Source of the DNA: Taxillus chinensis
Taxonomy: Eukaryota > Streptophyta > Magnoliopsida > Santalales > Loranthaceae
Direction: 5' to 3'
NCBI GenBank assembly: GCA_023512835.1
Contig: CM042090.1
Coordinates: 5,053,826-5,117,825, forward strand
DNA: 64,000 nucleotides
Positions 23,338-34,477 of the stretch are shown one piece after another. Below the pieces are notes generated by a model. It was given only the letters and a program-made list of their open reading frames with translations. It was not told where the DNA came from and made no database searches. The position numbers and the translations under genes are program-made. How positions within the stretch are numbered: the stretch's first letter is position 1; every line of letters begins with the position of its first letter.

Positions 23338-24520
23338 TGATAACTGCGGAATTTGTCATTAAATTTGCATATAATTTATGGGCTTTGATTTAATATTTTA
23401 TTGAATTAATACATTTTTATAATAGTTTTCCCTAATTTCAGTTATTTACTATTTTATTCATTTTTTATAGATTTAATATTAATTTTGGTGGTTTTTAATA
23501 TTTAATTGATTATTCCAATTTTAATATTAATTCTCTGGGCTTAATTGATTAATTTAATTATTTTTGTTTTTTTTATTTTAATGTTTTGTGTTTTACTTTT
23601 ATTATTACTTTTTAATATTATTATTATTATCTTGCATGCAATATGTAAAAAAGAAGAATGGAAAGAAAAATTGGAAGAAATTAAAGAGAGATGATATCAT
23701 ACAGGCCCACAAGCATTAAATGGCAAGAGAGTTTCTTATTTGAAGCTTCCATGAATTAGAGCATTACGTGGGAGAAGAAAGAAAGGAGATATGTGGGCTA
23801 TAGACTTGAATACATGAAAATTGGAAATAAATATTTGGTAATATTCATGTGCAGGATCCAATATTCATGTCCTCCATTTATTTAAACCAAAGGCCGACAC
23901 CATCTCCCACGCCACAACGATTTCTCCACTAGCCCACCTCCATCTCGTCAACTTCTCTCCACGCGCGCACCATCATCTCACCCATTACCACAGCACAGTG
24001 CCACCAACTCTAATCATCCCATCGCGCAGGCACAACATCTCTTCACCTGCGCCCACCACCAATTCCTCCAACTCGTTCCACATCAGCATCACGCCCAACG
24101 TCTCCAGCATCACCATCTTCCATTCCAACGTTGCTGCCTTCCCATTGTCCCAGCACTGTTCCTCCACGCAACAAGGTCATCGCAGCAAGGGAGAGAATTA
24201 AAAAGAGATAGTGCAGTGAATATTGGAGATTCAGATCGAGTTCAAGACCGAGTATTTAATTTTTTGCAGCCTATTTTTCTTAATTCTATTTTAATTTTGC
24301 TGTTTTAATTTTTCCAACCTATGGAGGGGTAAGTATTTTGTAATCGGTTTAGCACAACACTTTGGATGCTTGTTTTAAATCCATGTTTTAATATTTAATT
24401 CAGTATTTTATGTGCTATGAATTAATTCTCCATCTCTTTGATTTGTTAATTTAATATCTCAGTTGGTGTTGATTTAGCAATTCATCGTGCATTAATATTT
24501 TAATTGAGTGGAAAGATTTG
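23338..24520 (+). repeat. 5' LTR, truncated at its 3' end
   Basis: Near-identical to 25484-26680 from TGATAACTGCGG to GGAAAGATTTG, with scattered substitutions and a short deletion near 24318. It stops where copia reverse-transcriptase sequence begins, so about 420 bp of LTR end plus the PBS are missing. Confidence 0.85.
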
Positions 24521-24727
24521 GCATGGCAAAAATGAAGGCGTTGATTACCACGAAACATTTGCTCCTGTGGCTAAGCTCACCACCGTTCATGTGCTTCTTA
24601 GCGTTACTGCTGTGCGCAGTTGGCACCTTCACCAACTCGATGTGAACAATGCCTTCTTACATGGTGATCTCGACGAGGAGGTATACATGACCTTGCCACC
24701 AACGGCTGTGGCACAAGTATTGTGCTA
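24518..24727 (+). pseudogene. Ty1/copia reverse transcriptase fragment
   Basis: The translation contains [19 protein letters not shown] and [20 protein letters not shown], conserved N-terminal motifs of copia reverse transcriptase. It starts abruptly at the broken 5' LTR and ends in a stop at 24726. The catalytic YVDD motif is absent. The fragment is foreign to the Ty3-like element around it. Confidence 0.9.
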
Positions 24728-24877
24728 GGCTGGTCCGAATAATGGAGGTAGAGTGGGTGATTAGGATTCTCCCACTTTAAACGTGAAGTCATGCCTGAGG
24801 TGGTTGACTTTGTATTTGCGCTATCAACCATGGTTGTATTGTGCTAGGTTGCAAAATTGATTTCCCATGAATCTATT

Positions 24878-25103
24878 GCTTTGATACCATGAAAAGAAAA
24901 CAAAGGAGAGGAAATTGTATTCTATCATTTCCCACACCTAGGACTGCATCTTTATACAACGTCTTAGCAAAGGATCCTAAACTACCGCCTATAATCAAGG
25001 CTTGATAATAAAGTAAAAGGGGAAACATATAATTACAATATCAATTTACAATATTGCCTAATTAACTAGGATATCTTCCAAGGGCTTTAACTTATTTGTG
25101 CCA
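24878..25103 (-). repeat. Copia-type LTR with adjacent tRNA-Met PBS, minus strand
   Basis: On the minus strand TGGCACAAATAAG...TTTCTTTTCA (25103 to 24890) is directly followed by TGGTATCAAAGC (24889-24878), one base different from the tRNA-Met PBS. A short LTR of about 214 bp is inferred. It is oriented opposite to the RT fragment 150 bp to its left, so the copia material was rearranged. Confidence 0.55.
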
Positions 25104-25483
25104 CGATCGTTGATTACCCACAAATGGTCAGGGTAATCAACTCCACCCATTTGTTTCACTTCAAGTATGTGTATGAATGATGACATGATATTTGGAGTAT
25201 GGAATGACTATGGTTAACTTTTGAGTATGCTTGATCTTAACTAGTTGATTGATAAGTGCATATTCGTGTGACTTAATTAAGTGTCATGAATGAGAGATGA
25301 GTTGAAAGAATAAATAAGTTGATGAATTTTTAGCTTCACACACTCACATCTATACTGGAACTTAATTCGTTATATTCAAGTTGTTCTCTTTGCATATTTG
25401 AATTTGCATAATTGGATAATCTTTGTTTAGTGCTTAATCTAGTGTTTGTTCGAGGACGGCCAAAGTTCAAGTGTGAGGGAATT

Positions 25484-27100
25484 TGATAACTGCGGAATTT
25501 GTCATTAAATTTACATGTAATTTATGGGCTTTGATTTAATATTTTATTGAATTAATACATTTTTATAATAGTTTTCCCTAATTTCAGTTATTTACTGTTT
25601 TATTCATTTTTTTATAGATTTAATATTAATTTTGGTGGTTTTTAATGTTTAATTGATTATTCTAATTTTAATATTAATTCTCTGGGCTTAATTGATTATT
25701 TTAATTATTTTTGTTTTTTTTTATTTTAATGTTTTGTGTTTTACTTTTATTATTACTTTTTAATATTATTATTATTATCTTGCATGCAATATGTAAAAAA
25801 GAAGAATGGAAAGAAGAATTGGAAGAAATTAAAGAGAGATGATATCATACAGGCCCACAAGCATTAAATGGCAAGAGAGTTTCTTATTTGAAGCTTCCAT
25901 GAATTAGAGCATTACGTGGGAGAAGAAAGAAAGGAGATATGTGGGCTATAGACTTAAATACATGAAAATTGGAAATAAATATTTGGTAATATTCATGTGC
26001 AAGATCCAATATTCATGTCCTCCATTTATTTAAACCAAAGGCCGACACCATCTCCCATGCCACAACGATTTCTCCACTAGCCCACCTCCATCTCGTCAGT
26101 TTCTCTCCACGCGCGCACTAGCATCTCACCCATTACCACAGCACAGCGCCACCAACTCCAATCATCCCATCGCGCAGGCACAACATCTCTTCACCTGTGC
26201 CCACCACCAATTCCTCCAACTCGTTCCACATCAGCATCACACCCAGCGTCTCCAGCATCACCATCTTCCATTCCAATGCTGTAGCCTTCCCATCGTCCCA
26301 ACACTGTTCCTCCACACAACAAGGTCATCGCAGCAAGGGAGAGAATTAAAAAGAGATAGTGCGGTGAATATTGGAGATTCGGATCGAGTTCAAGACCGAG
26401 TATTTAATTGTTTGCAGCTTATTTTTCTTAATTCTATTTTAATTCTACTGTTTTAATTTTTCTGAACAGATATGTGATTTTCCAACCCATGGAGGGGTAA
26501 GTATTTTGTAATCGGTTTAACGCAACACTTTGGATGCTTATTTTGAATCAATGTTTTAATATTTAATTCGGTATTTTATGTGCTATGAATTAATTCTCCA
26601 TCTCTTTGATTTATTAATTTAATATCTCGGTAGAGTGTTGATTTAGCAATTCCGTTAATATTTTAATTGAGTGGAAGGATTTGTTTCATAGGGAACGGGC
26701 AATCTTTTGATAATTAATTCGTAATTATTCTGGTTAGAATAAGTTCATAATTTAATTGTATTCATGGTGTCTTGGTATAGTTAAATTATGAGGTCATAAT
26801 TTATTTAATTTATCTTTTCGGATAGTAATAAACAACATTCAGGTGTGAAGTTAAACCGGTTAAATTCTTTGATTAATTAAATTTCATAGTTTAAAATATT
26901 TGCTTTAATTAGTTTTAATTTGATCAAAAAATCCCCCAATTTTATATTTATTCTTTTTCATTAGTTTTTATTAAACAAGTAATTAAATAAGTTGAATTAA
27001 ATTTTATAAGTCCTCCGGTATAGAATGATCTAGGTTAAAACACTAGCTATACTTAGTTTAAATTTTATTTGGAGTGCGTGTGTGATAAACGCCCTTTTCA
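25484..27100 (+). repeat. 3' LTR, full length (about 1.6 kb)
   Basis: It begins TGATAACTGCGG after the polypurine tract and ends GCCCTTTTCA before the GCATG TSD. The first 1.2 kb match the 5' LTR. Open frames inside it (about 26133-26315, and its twin at 23985-24201) lie in a pyrimidine-rich patch and are not recognisable proteins. Confidence 0.8.
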
Positions 27101-27105
27101 GCATG

Positions 27106-27640
27106 TGCTACGATCTTCGAGTCTGTACCTTTGATTTTACGAGTCAGAACCTTGGGCCTATGAGTCAGATCAACCCCAGCTTAGAACTAGTAACACTTTG
27201 ATCTTCTAATTAAGGCTCCAAGTCTTCAAACCTAGGTTGGAACCTACGACCAAATAACTTTTAACTCTACGAGTCTCCAAGTTTTTGGATCTTCAGTCAA
27301 GTCAGCGATAATCACATTCTATGGGTCTCTGTTCACATCAACGGATCTCCCAATCTTCGACCTTTGGAACTTCGACTCTGCGACACTACCATTCCACACC
27401 TAATGGGTCTTCGAGTTTGCAAGTCTTTAAGTTTCCGAGACAGTGCCCTTCACCTGACTGCAGTTTGAGTCTTTGAATCTTCAATTCTATGGATCTTCAA
27501 GTTTGCGACCTTGTATACCTTTGAGTCAGTGGTGCTTTAAGCCTAAGGATCTTCAACCCTACAAATCTTCGAGTCAACTGATCTTCGACCTTGTGGGTCT
27601 TCGAATCTTTGAATCTTCGACCCTAAACAAATTGTGGTAG
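27106..27640. repeat. Degenerate CTTCGAGTC word field
   Basis: Over about 530 bp the words CTTCGAGTC, ATCTTCGA, TTTGAGTC, TACGAGTC and close variants recur dozens of times at irregular spacing. The same kind of words (CTTCGATTAG, CTCGAAGATT, CTTCGTAG) occur just left of the nested element at 23270-23310, so the field was continuous before that element inserted. Confidence 0.7.
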
Positions 27641-27761
27641 TATATGGTTAGACTCCCTCTACAAGCTCACTTTAAGAGATCATTCTATGAAGTCATCCAA
27701 CCCAGTACGGATCTTCGAACCTGTAATTACCTGTTTCCGCATACTATTGACAACAATGACA

Positions 27762-28020
27762 ATCCAAAAAAAAAACTGTGGGAACAACAATATCTTTTTT
27801 TTGAACTCTTTCTTTTACAATCAGGAACTCGGTGTCTATATTCCTTGACTTCAAAAAGCTCATGTTGTTATTAGAATAGAGGACCGTTGACTTATTATCA
27901 TAAAATGACCCAAATGACCTTTTTGTGCCATCTGCAATACGCAACCCTATGATAAAGTTCTTCAACCATATTCCCAAATTGAACTTCTCGTAGCATATTA
28001 TGAACTCCATTGCCATGGTA
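27762..28020 (-). pseudogene. Copia RNase H fragment
   Basis: The minus-strand translation includes EFIICYEKFNLGIWLKNFI and FYDNKSTVLYSNNN, matching the copia RNase H region (usual motif CDN, here YDN). The frame runs into the insertion at 27761 and continues in sense at 22468. Confidence 0.85.
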
Positions 28021-28529
28021 GAAGAAACTATGAGTGATTGCTTGACACACTTCTAAGATACCGCCCCACTAGCAAGCAAGAAGATACAACTTGATGTAGA
28101 TTTCCTACTATCTTGACAATTAGCAAAATCAGAATCAGAATAACCAATGATCTTTAACTGATTTGCTTTCCTAAATGTGAGCATATAATCCTTTGTTCTC
28201 GGTAAATATTAGAAAACTCATTTAGCTACTTTCCAGTGATCCATTCTTGGATTACTCAAATATCTCCTTACCATCCTAACAGTGCATGCAATATCTGGAT
28301 GCATAAAAACTTGTACATACATTAGACTCCTTACTACTGAAGCATAAGGAATCTTCTACATCTCTTTTGTATTAAAGTCATTTTTGGGGCGACTTAAAGT
28401 AAACTTATCTTCATTAGGTACAGGGGTATCACCTGGTTTACAATCCTACATGCCAAATCTTTTAAGTACTTTTTCAATATAACTTTTTTATGACAATCCA
28501 AAAATACCCCGAGAGTGATCCCGACATAT

Positions 28530-28979
28530 TTAAATTCCTAATACAAAGGAATCATTACCATGATCTTTCATCTCGAAATTTTGTGTCAGAAATCTCTTGG
28601 TTTCATGCAATAAACTAATATCATTATTGGCTAACAGTATGTCATCGACATATAAAACCAGGAAAATATGTTTGCTCACGCTGAACTTATGGTATACATA
28701 ATCATCTATCAAGTTCAACTTAAAACCAAAAGAGATGACAACTTGATGAAACTTGTGATACCATTGACGAGATGCCTGCTTAAGCTCATAGATAGATTTT
28801 TTTTTAATTTGTAAACCACTTTCTTTGGGTCTCCTGACACAAAAGTCTTTGGTTGCACCATATATATATATCGTTTCTTCAATGTCACCGTTTAGAAATG
28901 TAATCTTTTTATCCATTTGATGTAACTCAAGATCAAAATATGTCACTAATGTCATTATAGTTCTGAAAGAGTCTTTCAA
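28530..28979 (-). pseudogene. Copia reverse transcriptase fragment with YVDD
   Basis: An open stretch of 149 codons contains the RT core: the QMDKKITFLNGDIEETIY region (usually QMDVKTAFLNG), ELKQASRQWYHKF and the catalytic LYVDDILLANND. Flanking sequence continues the homology in other frames. The catalytic Asp pair is intact although the element as a whole is dead. Confidence 0.93.
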
Positions 28980-29850
28980 AGAAACCAGAGAGAAAGTCTC
29001 TTTATAATCAATGTCTTTCTTCTATGTGAAGCCCTTAGTGACAAGACGTGTCTTATATCTTTCTACATTGCCTCTTGAATCCTTCTTGGCTTTAAAAATC
29101 CATTTACAACCAATAGGTTTCATGCCTTCAAGCAAAGGGGTAAGATCACACATGTCATTGTCCTTCATAGATATCTCTTTGCACATAACATCAATTCATC
29201 ATTGAGAGTTAGAACTTTCCATAGCTTCATAAATAGTAATGGGATCATCTTCCACCAAGCCTATGCCATCTTCATGTTCCTAGAGAAAAATAACATAATC
29301 ATCTGAAATTGCACTTCTCCTTTCTCTAATGGATTTCCTTAATGGCATTGGTTCTGGTGGTTATAGAGTTTGTTTTTCTGGAATAACTATTTGATCAGAA
29401 GAATAATGACATTGTCTAAGTCCGGAGTTGCTTCTTGAACAATGTCAGGTATAAGAATCTGATTGTGTTCATTGCTAATAACAACTATAAGAAAATTTTT
29501 GTCTTCCTCATCAAAGATAAAGTCCTTTACTCTTTCCCCCCTGCAAACTCAACATCCTCAAAGAACCTGGCATTCCCAGTCTTGAAAATAGCCTTAGTAG
29601 AGGGATCATAGAACTTATAACCCCTGGACTTTTCAGAGTAGCCAACAAAATAACAACTCAAAGTTCTTGAGTCCAGTTTCTTTTCATTAGGTCTATAGGG
29701 CCTTGCCTCAGCTGAAAATCCCCAAATGTGAAAATGCTTTAAACTATGCTTCTTGCCTATCCAAAGCTCATATAAAGTCTTTATATTAGCTTTTGTTGGA
29801 ACTTTATTGAGTATATACGCATCGGTCTTTAATGCTTCTCTCCAAAGAGA

Positions 29851-30072
29851 TTATAGCAAAGTAGAATAACTAATCATACTCCTTATCATGTCTTTAAGTG
29901 TTTTGTTTCGTCTTTTAGTAACACCATTAATGCTTGGAGATCCAAGCATGGTATACTGAGGGATGATACCACATTTCTCTAGGAATTTAGCTAATGGTCC
30001 TGAATGTTGTTCACCTAAACCATCACATCTACCATAGTATTCACCACCATGATCAGATCTGATGCTTTTCAT
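29851..30072 (-). pseudogene. Copia integrase fragment
   Basis: The translation contains IRSDHGGEYYGRCD, part of the integrase catalytic core, then FLEKCGIIPQYTMLGSPSIN and RRNKTLKDMIRSM, typical of copia integrase (the usual NGVAERRN is altered to NGVTKRRN). Confidence 0.92.
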
Positions 30073-30490
30073 TTTTTACTAAGTTGATTTTCAACTTCAG
30101 CCTTATAATATTTGAACATGTCAAGTGATTGAGACTTTTTATGGATGAGATATAGGTAGTTATACCAAGAAAAGTCATATATGAATGTTATAAAATATAT
30201 TTGACCATTCCAACTAGTTGTAGAGAAATGACCCACAAATTTTTATATGTATAAGCTGCAAGACATCTAAAGACCTATTGGCACCAAATCTCCTTATATT
30301 TGTTTTTTTACCTTGATACAATTAATACATATATCAAAATAAAAAAAATCAAGGGGATCAAGAATCGCTTTTGACACAAGTTTCTCAATTCTCTTTTTAG
30401 AGATGTGTCTCAATCTCTTATGCCATAAGGAAGTGGAGTTCTCAATAGTTAATTTACGTTTAACACCTCGAGTATTGACAAGCCCATATA

Positions 30491-32836
30491 TCTTAAAATA
30501 GATATATAAAGTAGATAAAGGATTGCAACATGGGTAGAAATGGTGGTTAAAGTTGTTAAAGATTTGTAGGATAATAGATCAGGTGGATATTTTAGATGGC
30601 AATGTGGAAATGGATGATAATATTAAGGTGTTTGGTATGGTTAAGCTTGTCATGCCCCAAAGTCTATAATCGTTTAAATACCTAATTAGTGATTATCCAT
30701 GTCTCACCTAAAAGATTAGCAGGGATATTATATAACTAGTTATTTGTATGCGTCCAAAATCCTATAAGTAATACAATGTTCCAAGAATATATATCAAACT
30801 CATAAGAAACGAAGTATTGATTACTAAAATATACTATATTAATTACTATTTATAACAATTAAATTTTAGAGAAGAGTTTATTTGATTACTAAAGTGACTA
30901 TAATAAATGAATAAGTCAATATATTATAATATTAAAGATTCTAAAGTAATTAATTTCGTCTTGAATATTCTACACACATTAATGTTTTCATTGTTATTGA
31001 AATATAATAACTTTGGGTTGTTGATTGGGATTTCGTTATTCTTTAACATTTTCCACCATAATAACATCAAATATATCTTTAATTAACAGTTCCACATTCG
31101 TATGAGAATTTAATTACTTGAAGATTCACTAAGAACTTTGAATCTCCTCAACTTTCATGCCCTAATTTTGGCAACTACACCCAAGGGGTCAAAGTCAAGG
31201 GATTAATGACTAACCCCTAATAGATACTACAATGCGGATGTCGTTTCATAACCTCTAGTACAGTCACACATCAGGGGTATGATCGTATATCCATAATGTC
31301 AATAATTAATCACAGGTTATGCAAAATAAATCAAACCAATATATTATTCATGATTTAGTAAATTATTTACAGGGTCCACGAATCCATGTTCGAAAAATCA
31401 AAATCAAATCATAGTAACACATGTTTGACCAGGGTTTTCCTTACTTTTCCTAGATTGGAGCATAGGTAGGCCAAGGGGCAAACCGGAGGCGTCGAGCAAG
31501 CTCCCTTCACCTGACACTTACGACCAAGGCTGCGTGCCCACAGGGGTGCAAGCACCGGTGCGCTGGTACATACATGTGTAAGGAACACCAATACTCCGAG
31601 GAATTCTCCCAGGTGAAAAGCCTAGTTGTGGGGGTGAAAGGCCCAGAGCCTTATTGGGGCGCCGAGAACTAGGCCCTGCCGGAATCCACAAGGGATGGAG
31701 CCGGCGTCCACCAACCCTATCGAGGCTCCAGAAGTGTGTCCCGTGTGAGGACAGGCCCTACCTGGAAAGGCGTCGACTCTAGAATTGTGGGCGAGCTTCT
31801 ACCTCCCTCCTCTCTGCCATCATCATTGTCGCATATGCACCATGCACATGATTCAAAGAATAATAACACTCATTAAGGTTTTTTAACCACACTTCAGAAG
31901 ACTAGAAAAAAGACATGATTACCTCTTTATGCTAATTAGAATCATATATTCATATTCATTAAATCTAATTTTAAAAATTACCCAAAAAAGGAGTATAACA
32001 TCTGGAGTCCTCAACTCTTGAATGAGTAGAAATAATAAGTGCTATAGAGAGAGGAGGGCTAAAGAATGAGGTTGGTGTATGAGAAGAGAAGGTTGGGGTT
32101 GGAACTTGATTGCTTGGCCTGTGAGAATTATTGAATTGGGACCAACCAACAGGAAAGTGTGAGGCATGCCACTACCTCGCGCTAAGGCTGAGGATTTAGG
32201 AGGGTTGGTGCCTGGTGGAGGCACTAAGGAAGAGAGACTAAGAGAGGAGGGTTGGAGCCTGAAGGACGGCGTTAGTGTTTGAGGAGAGAGGGTTGGGATT
32301 AGGGTTGTGTGCCTAGCCTTTGGGAGAGTTACTAAATTAAAAGAGTTGCCTAATTAGAGTGGGCATAGTAGGCTTGCGTGGGGATAACTTCAAAAAAATA
32401 CTAATAATTAAATTCAGTTATCTAACAGAAGGAGGGACATGACTCCCTTATCCCTTAATACGTTTCTTTGTATAGAATTCAAAGATTTATATTTGTATTA
32501 TTGAATTAACTATTAAGTAAAAAACAACTAGCAGGATTGACATTTCAAACTTACTATACATCGAGAAACATCATGGCATGCGTACTAGTGTTAGAAAAAA
32601 ATCTAACTACGTAGCGAATCATCTTCCGTTCGAAAGCTCAGTTAAAATTTTTTTCACTTAATTTATGTATCTGCTTAGTTAAAAGAACGGCACGCCGTCA
32701 TTTTAATGGGTATACTTATACCTAGTTCATCTTCATCCAAAATTAGGGGGGAGGACTGGCTGGGATCCGTCTCCGTGTTTAACATAATGACATCTTAAGA
32801 TATTCAAAAGATAATATAATGTAGCTTATTTTAGAA
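30491..32836. other. Intergenic or retroelement-derived DNA
   Basis: No gene was recognised. A GTCATGCCCCAAAG word near 30650 resembles LTR starts of plant gypsy elements. A GC-richer patch lies at 31430-31800, followed by a stretch with repeated GAGGAGGGTTGG and GGTTGGGGTT-like words at 32040-32300. Without a second copy I cannot define an element. Confidence 0.45.
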
Positions 32837-32844
32837 GTTTTATG

Positions 32845-33365
32845 CATAGTTATCGAACCGGACCAGCCCTGGTCAGTCCGACGGTGAACTAATGACCTGG
32901 ACACTTAACCGGTCTAATTTTCCGATGGGACCATTTTTGAAAAAAGCTGGAGAAACCCAATTGACCCGACCGGTTTTACAAATCGATCAAGTATTTTAAA
33001 AATAATAAACTATTATTTAATTTATTTTATAATATAATTTAATTTAAAATTAATGGCTAATATTGATATTTCACTTTAATATCCTTTCAAATCTTATATG
33101 ATTTTTATTTTATTATGAATTTATGTCACTAAACTTTTAAATTTATTAAGAATTTATATTAGAAATATACATTAAAAATTAATAGTATTATATTAGAAGC
33201 ATAATTTTAATGTATTAGTTTAAAATATTTATTTTATATTAATATATATGTATATATAATTATTAATTATATGGCCAATTCGATCACTAACCCGATAGTT
33301 GAACTAGCGCCCAACCACCCATTGCCTTAGCCAGGTCGATATCCGGTCTAATTCTGATAACTATG
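32845..33365. mobile_element. hAT-like non-autonomous element 1
   Basis: The ends CATAGTTATCGAACCGG and, in reverse complement, CATAGTTATCAGAATTAG are inverted repeats. Flanks are an 8-bp TSD with one mismatch: GTTTTATG (32837-32844) and GTTTTACG (33366-33373). Internal sequence has paired CCGG/CCGAC words near both ends and AT-rich DNA between. No transposase. An 8-bp TSD is the hAT hallmark. Confidence 0.75.
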
Positions 33366-33624
33366 GTTTTACGTATTATCTTGTCATGGCATGGATGACA
33401 TATTGTATGATATTGTTTGTATATCGTTCACCATCTATTAAAATCAAGATTCATTGGGTACTATCGGTTAAATGTCCTTCCAAACTTGTGAGTTTCGTAT
33501 AAAACTTGTCTAATTAATATGATGCATATGCAGGGACAGATCTAGAAAGTTCTATTGGGGGGGGTCGAAATACAAATTGTATAACCCATGTTTATAAACT
33601 GTTATATAAAACTACAATTAACAC

Positions 33625-34217
33625 TAGCGTAAAACTCCAAATTGGCAAATCGTCCAAACTAATCCGTTAAACTGTCAATTTATCAAACTATCCAAACCAA
33701 ATAAAACTGGTTTGGTTTGGTTTGAAACCGAATAATATATCGGTTTGATTTGGTTTGGGATTTTAAAATCGCGGTTTAAACTGAACCAAATAATATTATT
33801 ATTTATTTATTTTTCAGTTTTTATTTTATGTTTTGAACTTATTTATTTGAGATTAATTGTTAATACTTGATATGTTGTGTTTGTGAATTATATTATTTCA
33901 TTTTAAGACTTTTAGAATTATAAATTTGATATATATTAGTATTGATGTGCTTACATACTATTTATTTGCTTTACATCATTTTAATTTTCAATAACTCAAA
34001 AAAATGATGAATCAAACTAACTCAAATTGATCCAAATAGACAAATTTTCAAACTGCCGGTTCAAACCAAATTGACTCATACCGAATCACTTCAATTCTAT
34101 TTGGTTTGGTTCAAGCAACAAGTTTGATTTGATTAGATTTTGTCCAAACTAAAAAATTTTAATTTTTTTTAAAAAAATAGCTCAAAACGACCTAAGCTGA
34201 ATCAATTTCACCCCTAA
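33625..34217. mobile_element. Insertion nested in hAT-like element 2
   Basis: By comparison with the related element at 57515-58150, host sequence stops near AACTACAATTAACAC and resumes at ATTAGTATTATTTAAG. The block between ends in TTTCACCCCTA and is rich in GGTTTGGTTTGG / AAACCGAA words, a pattern of a common plant transposon family. Terminal repeats (TAGCGTAAAAC against TAGGGGTGAAA) are weak. Confidence 0.5.
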
Positions 34218-34477
34218 TTAGTATTATTTAAGTCTCAAGTAATGACATAAAAGCATAAAAAGCTCACCAAATCAGATAATGTTTTAAAATCATATAATTC
34301 ATTTATCATTATTGCAATTAACAACATATTCATCACAAATATTATGAGACAATAAATTATATTACTAATTAAATTTAAATTTAATAATATAATATATATA
34401 ATTAAAATTTATATTTATATTTTAAATATATATTTATTTATTTTTAAAAATGTAAGGGGTAGAGGATGGGGGCCATG

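Larger units (their letters stand above)
23338..27100 (+). mobile_element. Ty3-like LTR retrotransposon, internally deleted
   Basis: The element is bounded by 5-bp TSDs GCATG (23333-23337 and 27101-27105). It starts TGATAACTGCGG and ends CCCTTTTCA, i.e. TG...CA. The right LTR is preceded by a polypurine tract (GTGTGAGGGAATT, 25471-25483) in the style of plant Tat/Athila-type Ty3 elements. The internal region has been almost entirely lost and replaced by copia pieces. Only about 380 bp of its own 3' internal DNA (about 25104-25483) remain. No gag or pol of its own was seen. Confidence 0.8.
22469..27761. mobile_element. Insertion splitting the copia element (unknown class, itself interrupted)
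   Basis: The insertion is flanked by a 7-bp direct repeat ATCCAAA (22462-22468 and 27762-27768), and the copia RNase H frame joins precisely when it is removed. Without the Ty3-like element nested in it (23338-27100 plus one GCATG) it is about 1.5 kb: 22469-23337 and 27106-27761. The left part has a run of G at 22500-22507 and ACGATTTACGTGGTTCG-type sequence seen in many plant repeats. The right part is a low-complexity field of CTTCGAGTC-like words. No coding frame was recognised and the class is unknown. Confidence 0.6.
27762..30490 (-). mobile_element. Minus-strand Ty1/copia element, decayed
   Basis: Reading on the minus strand from about 30490 down, the order is GAG-pre-integrase (HISKKRIEKLVSKAI near 30375), integrase, reverse transcriptase and RNase H. 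That is the copia order. The frame is broken many times. The 5' end (LTR and most of gag) is missing or unrecognisable beyond 30490. The 3' end resumes at 22468 after the large nested insertion, with PPT and LTR at 21901-21539. Confidence 0.9.

Noticed and set aside
23985..26315. Twin 60-67-codon frames, possibly a duplicated small gene
   Set aside because: They are the same position of the two LTRs of one retrotransposon.
31409..32224. Two 60-codon minus-strand frames in the GC-richer patch
   Set aside because: Short, no domain, and the surrounding DNA looks repeat-derived.
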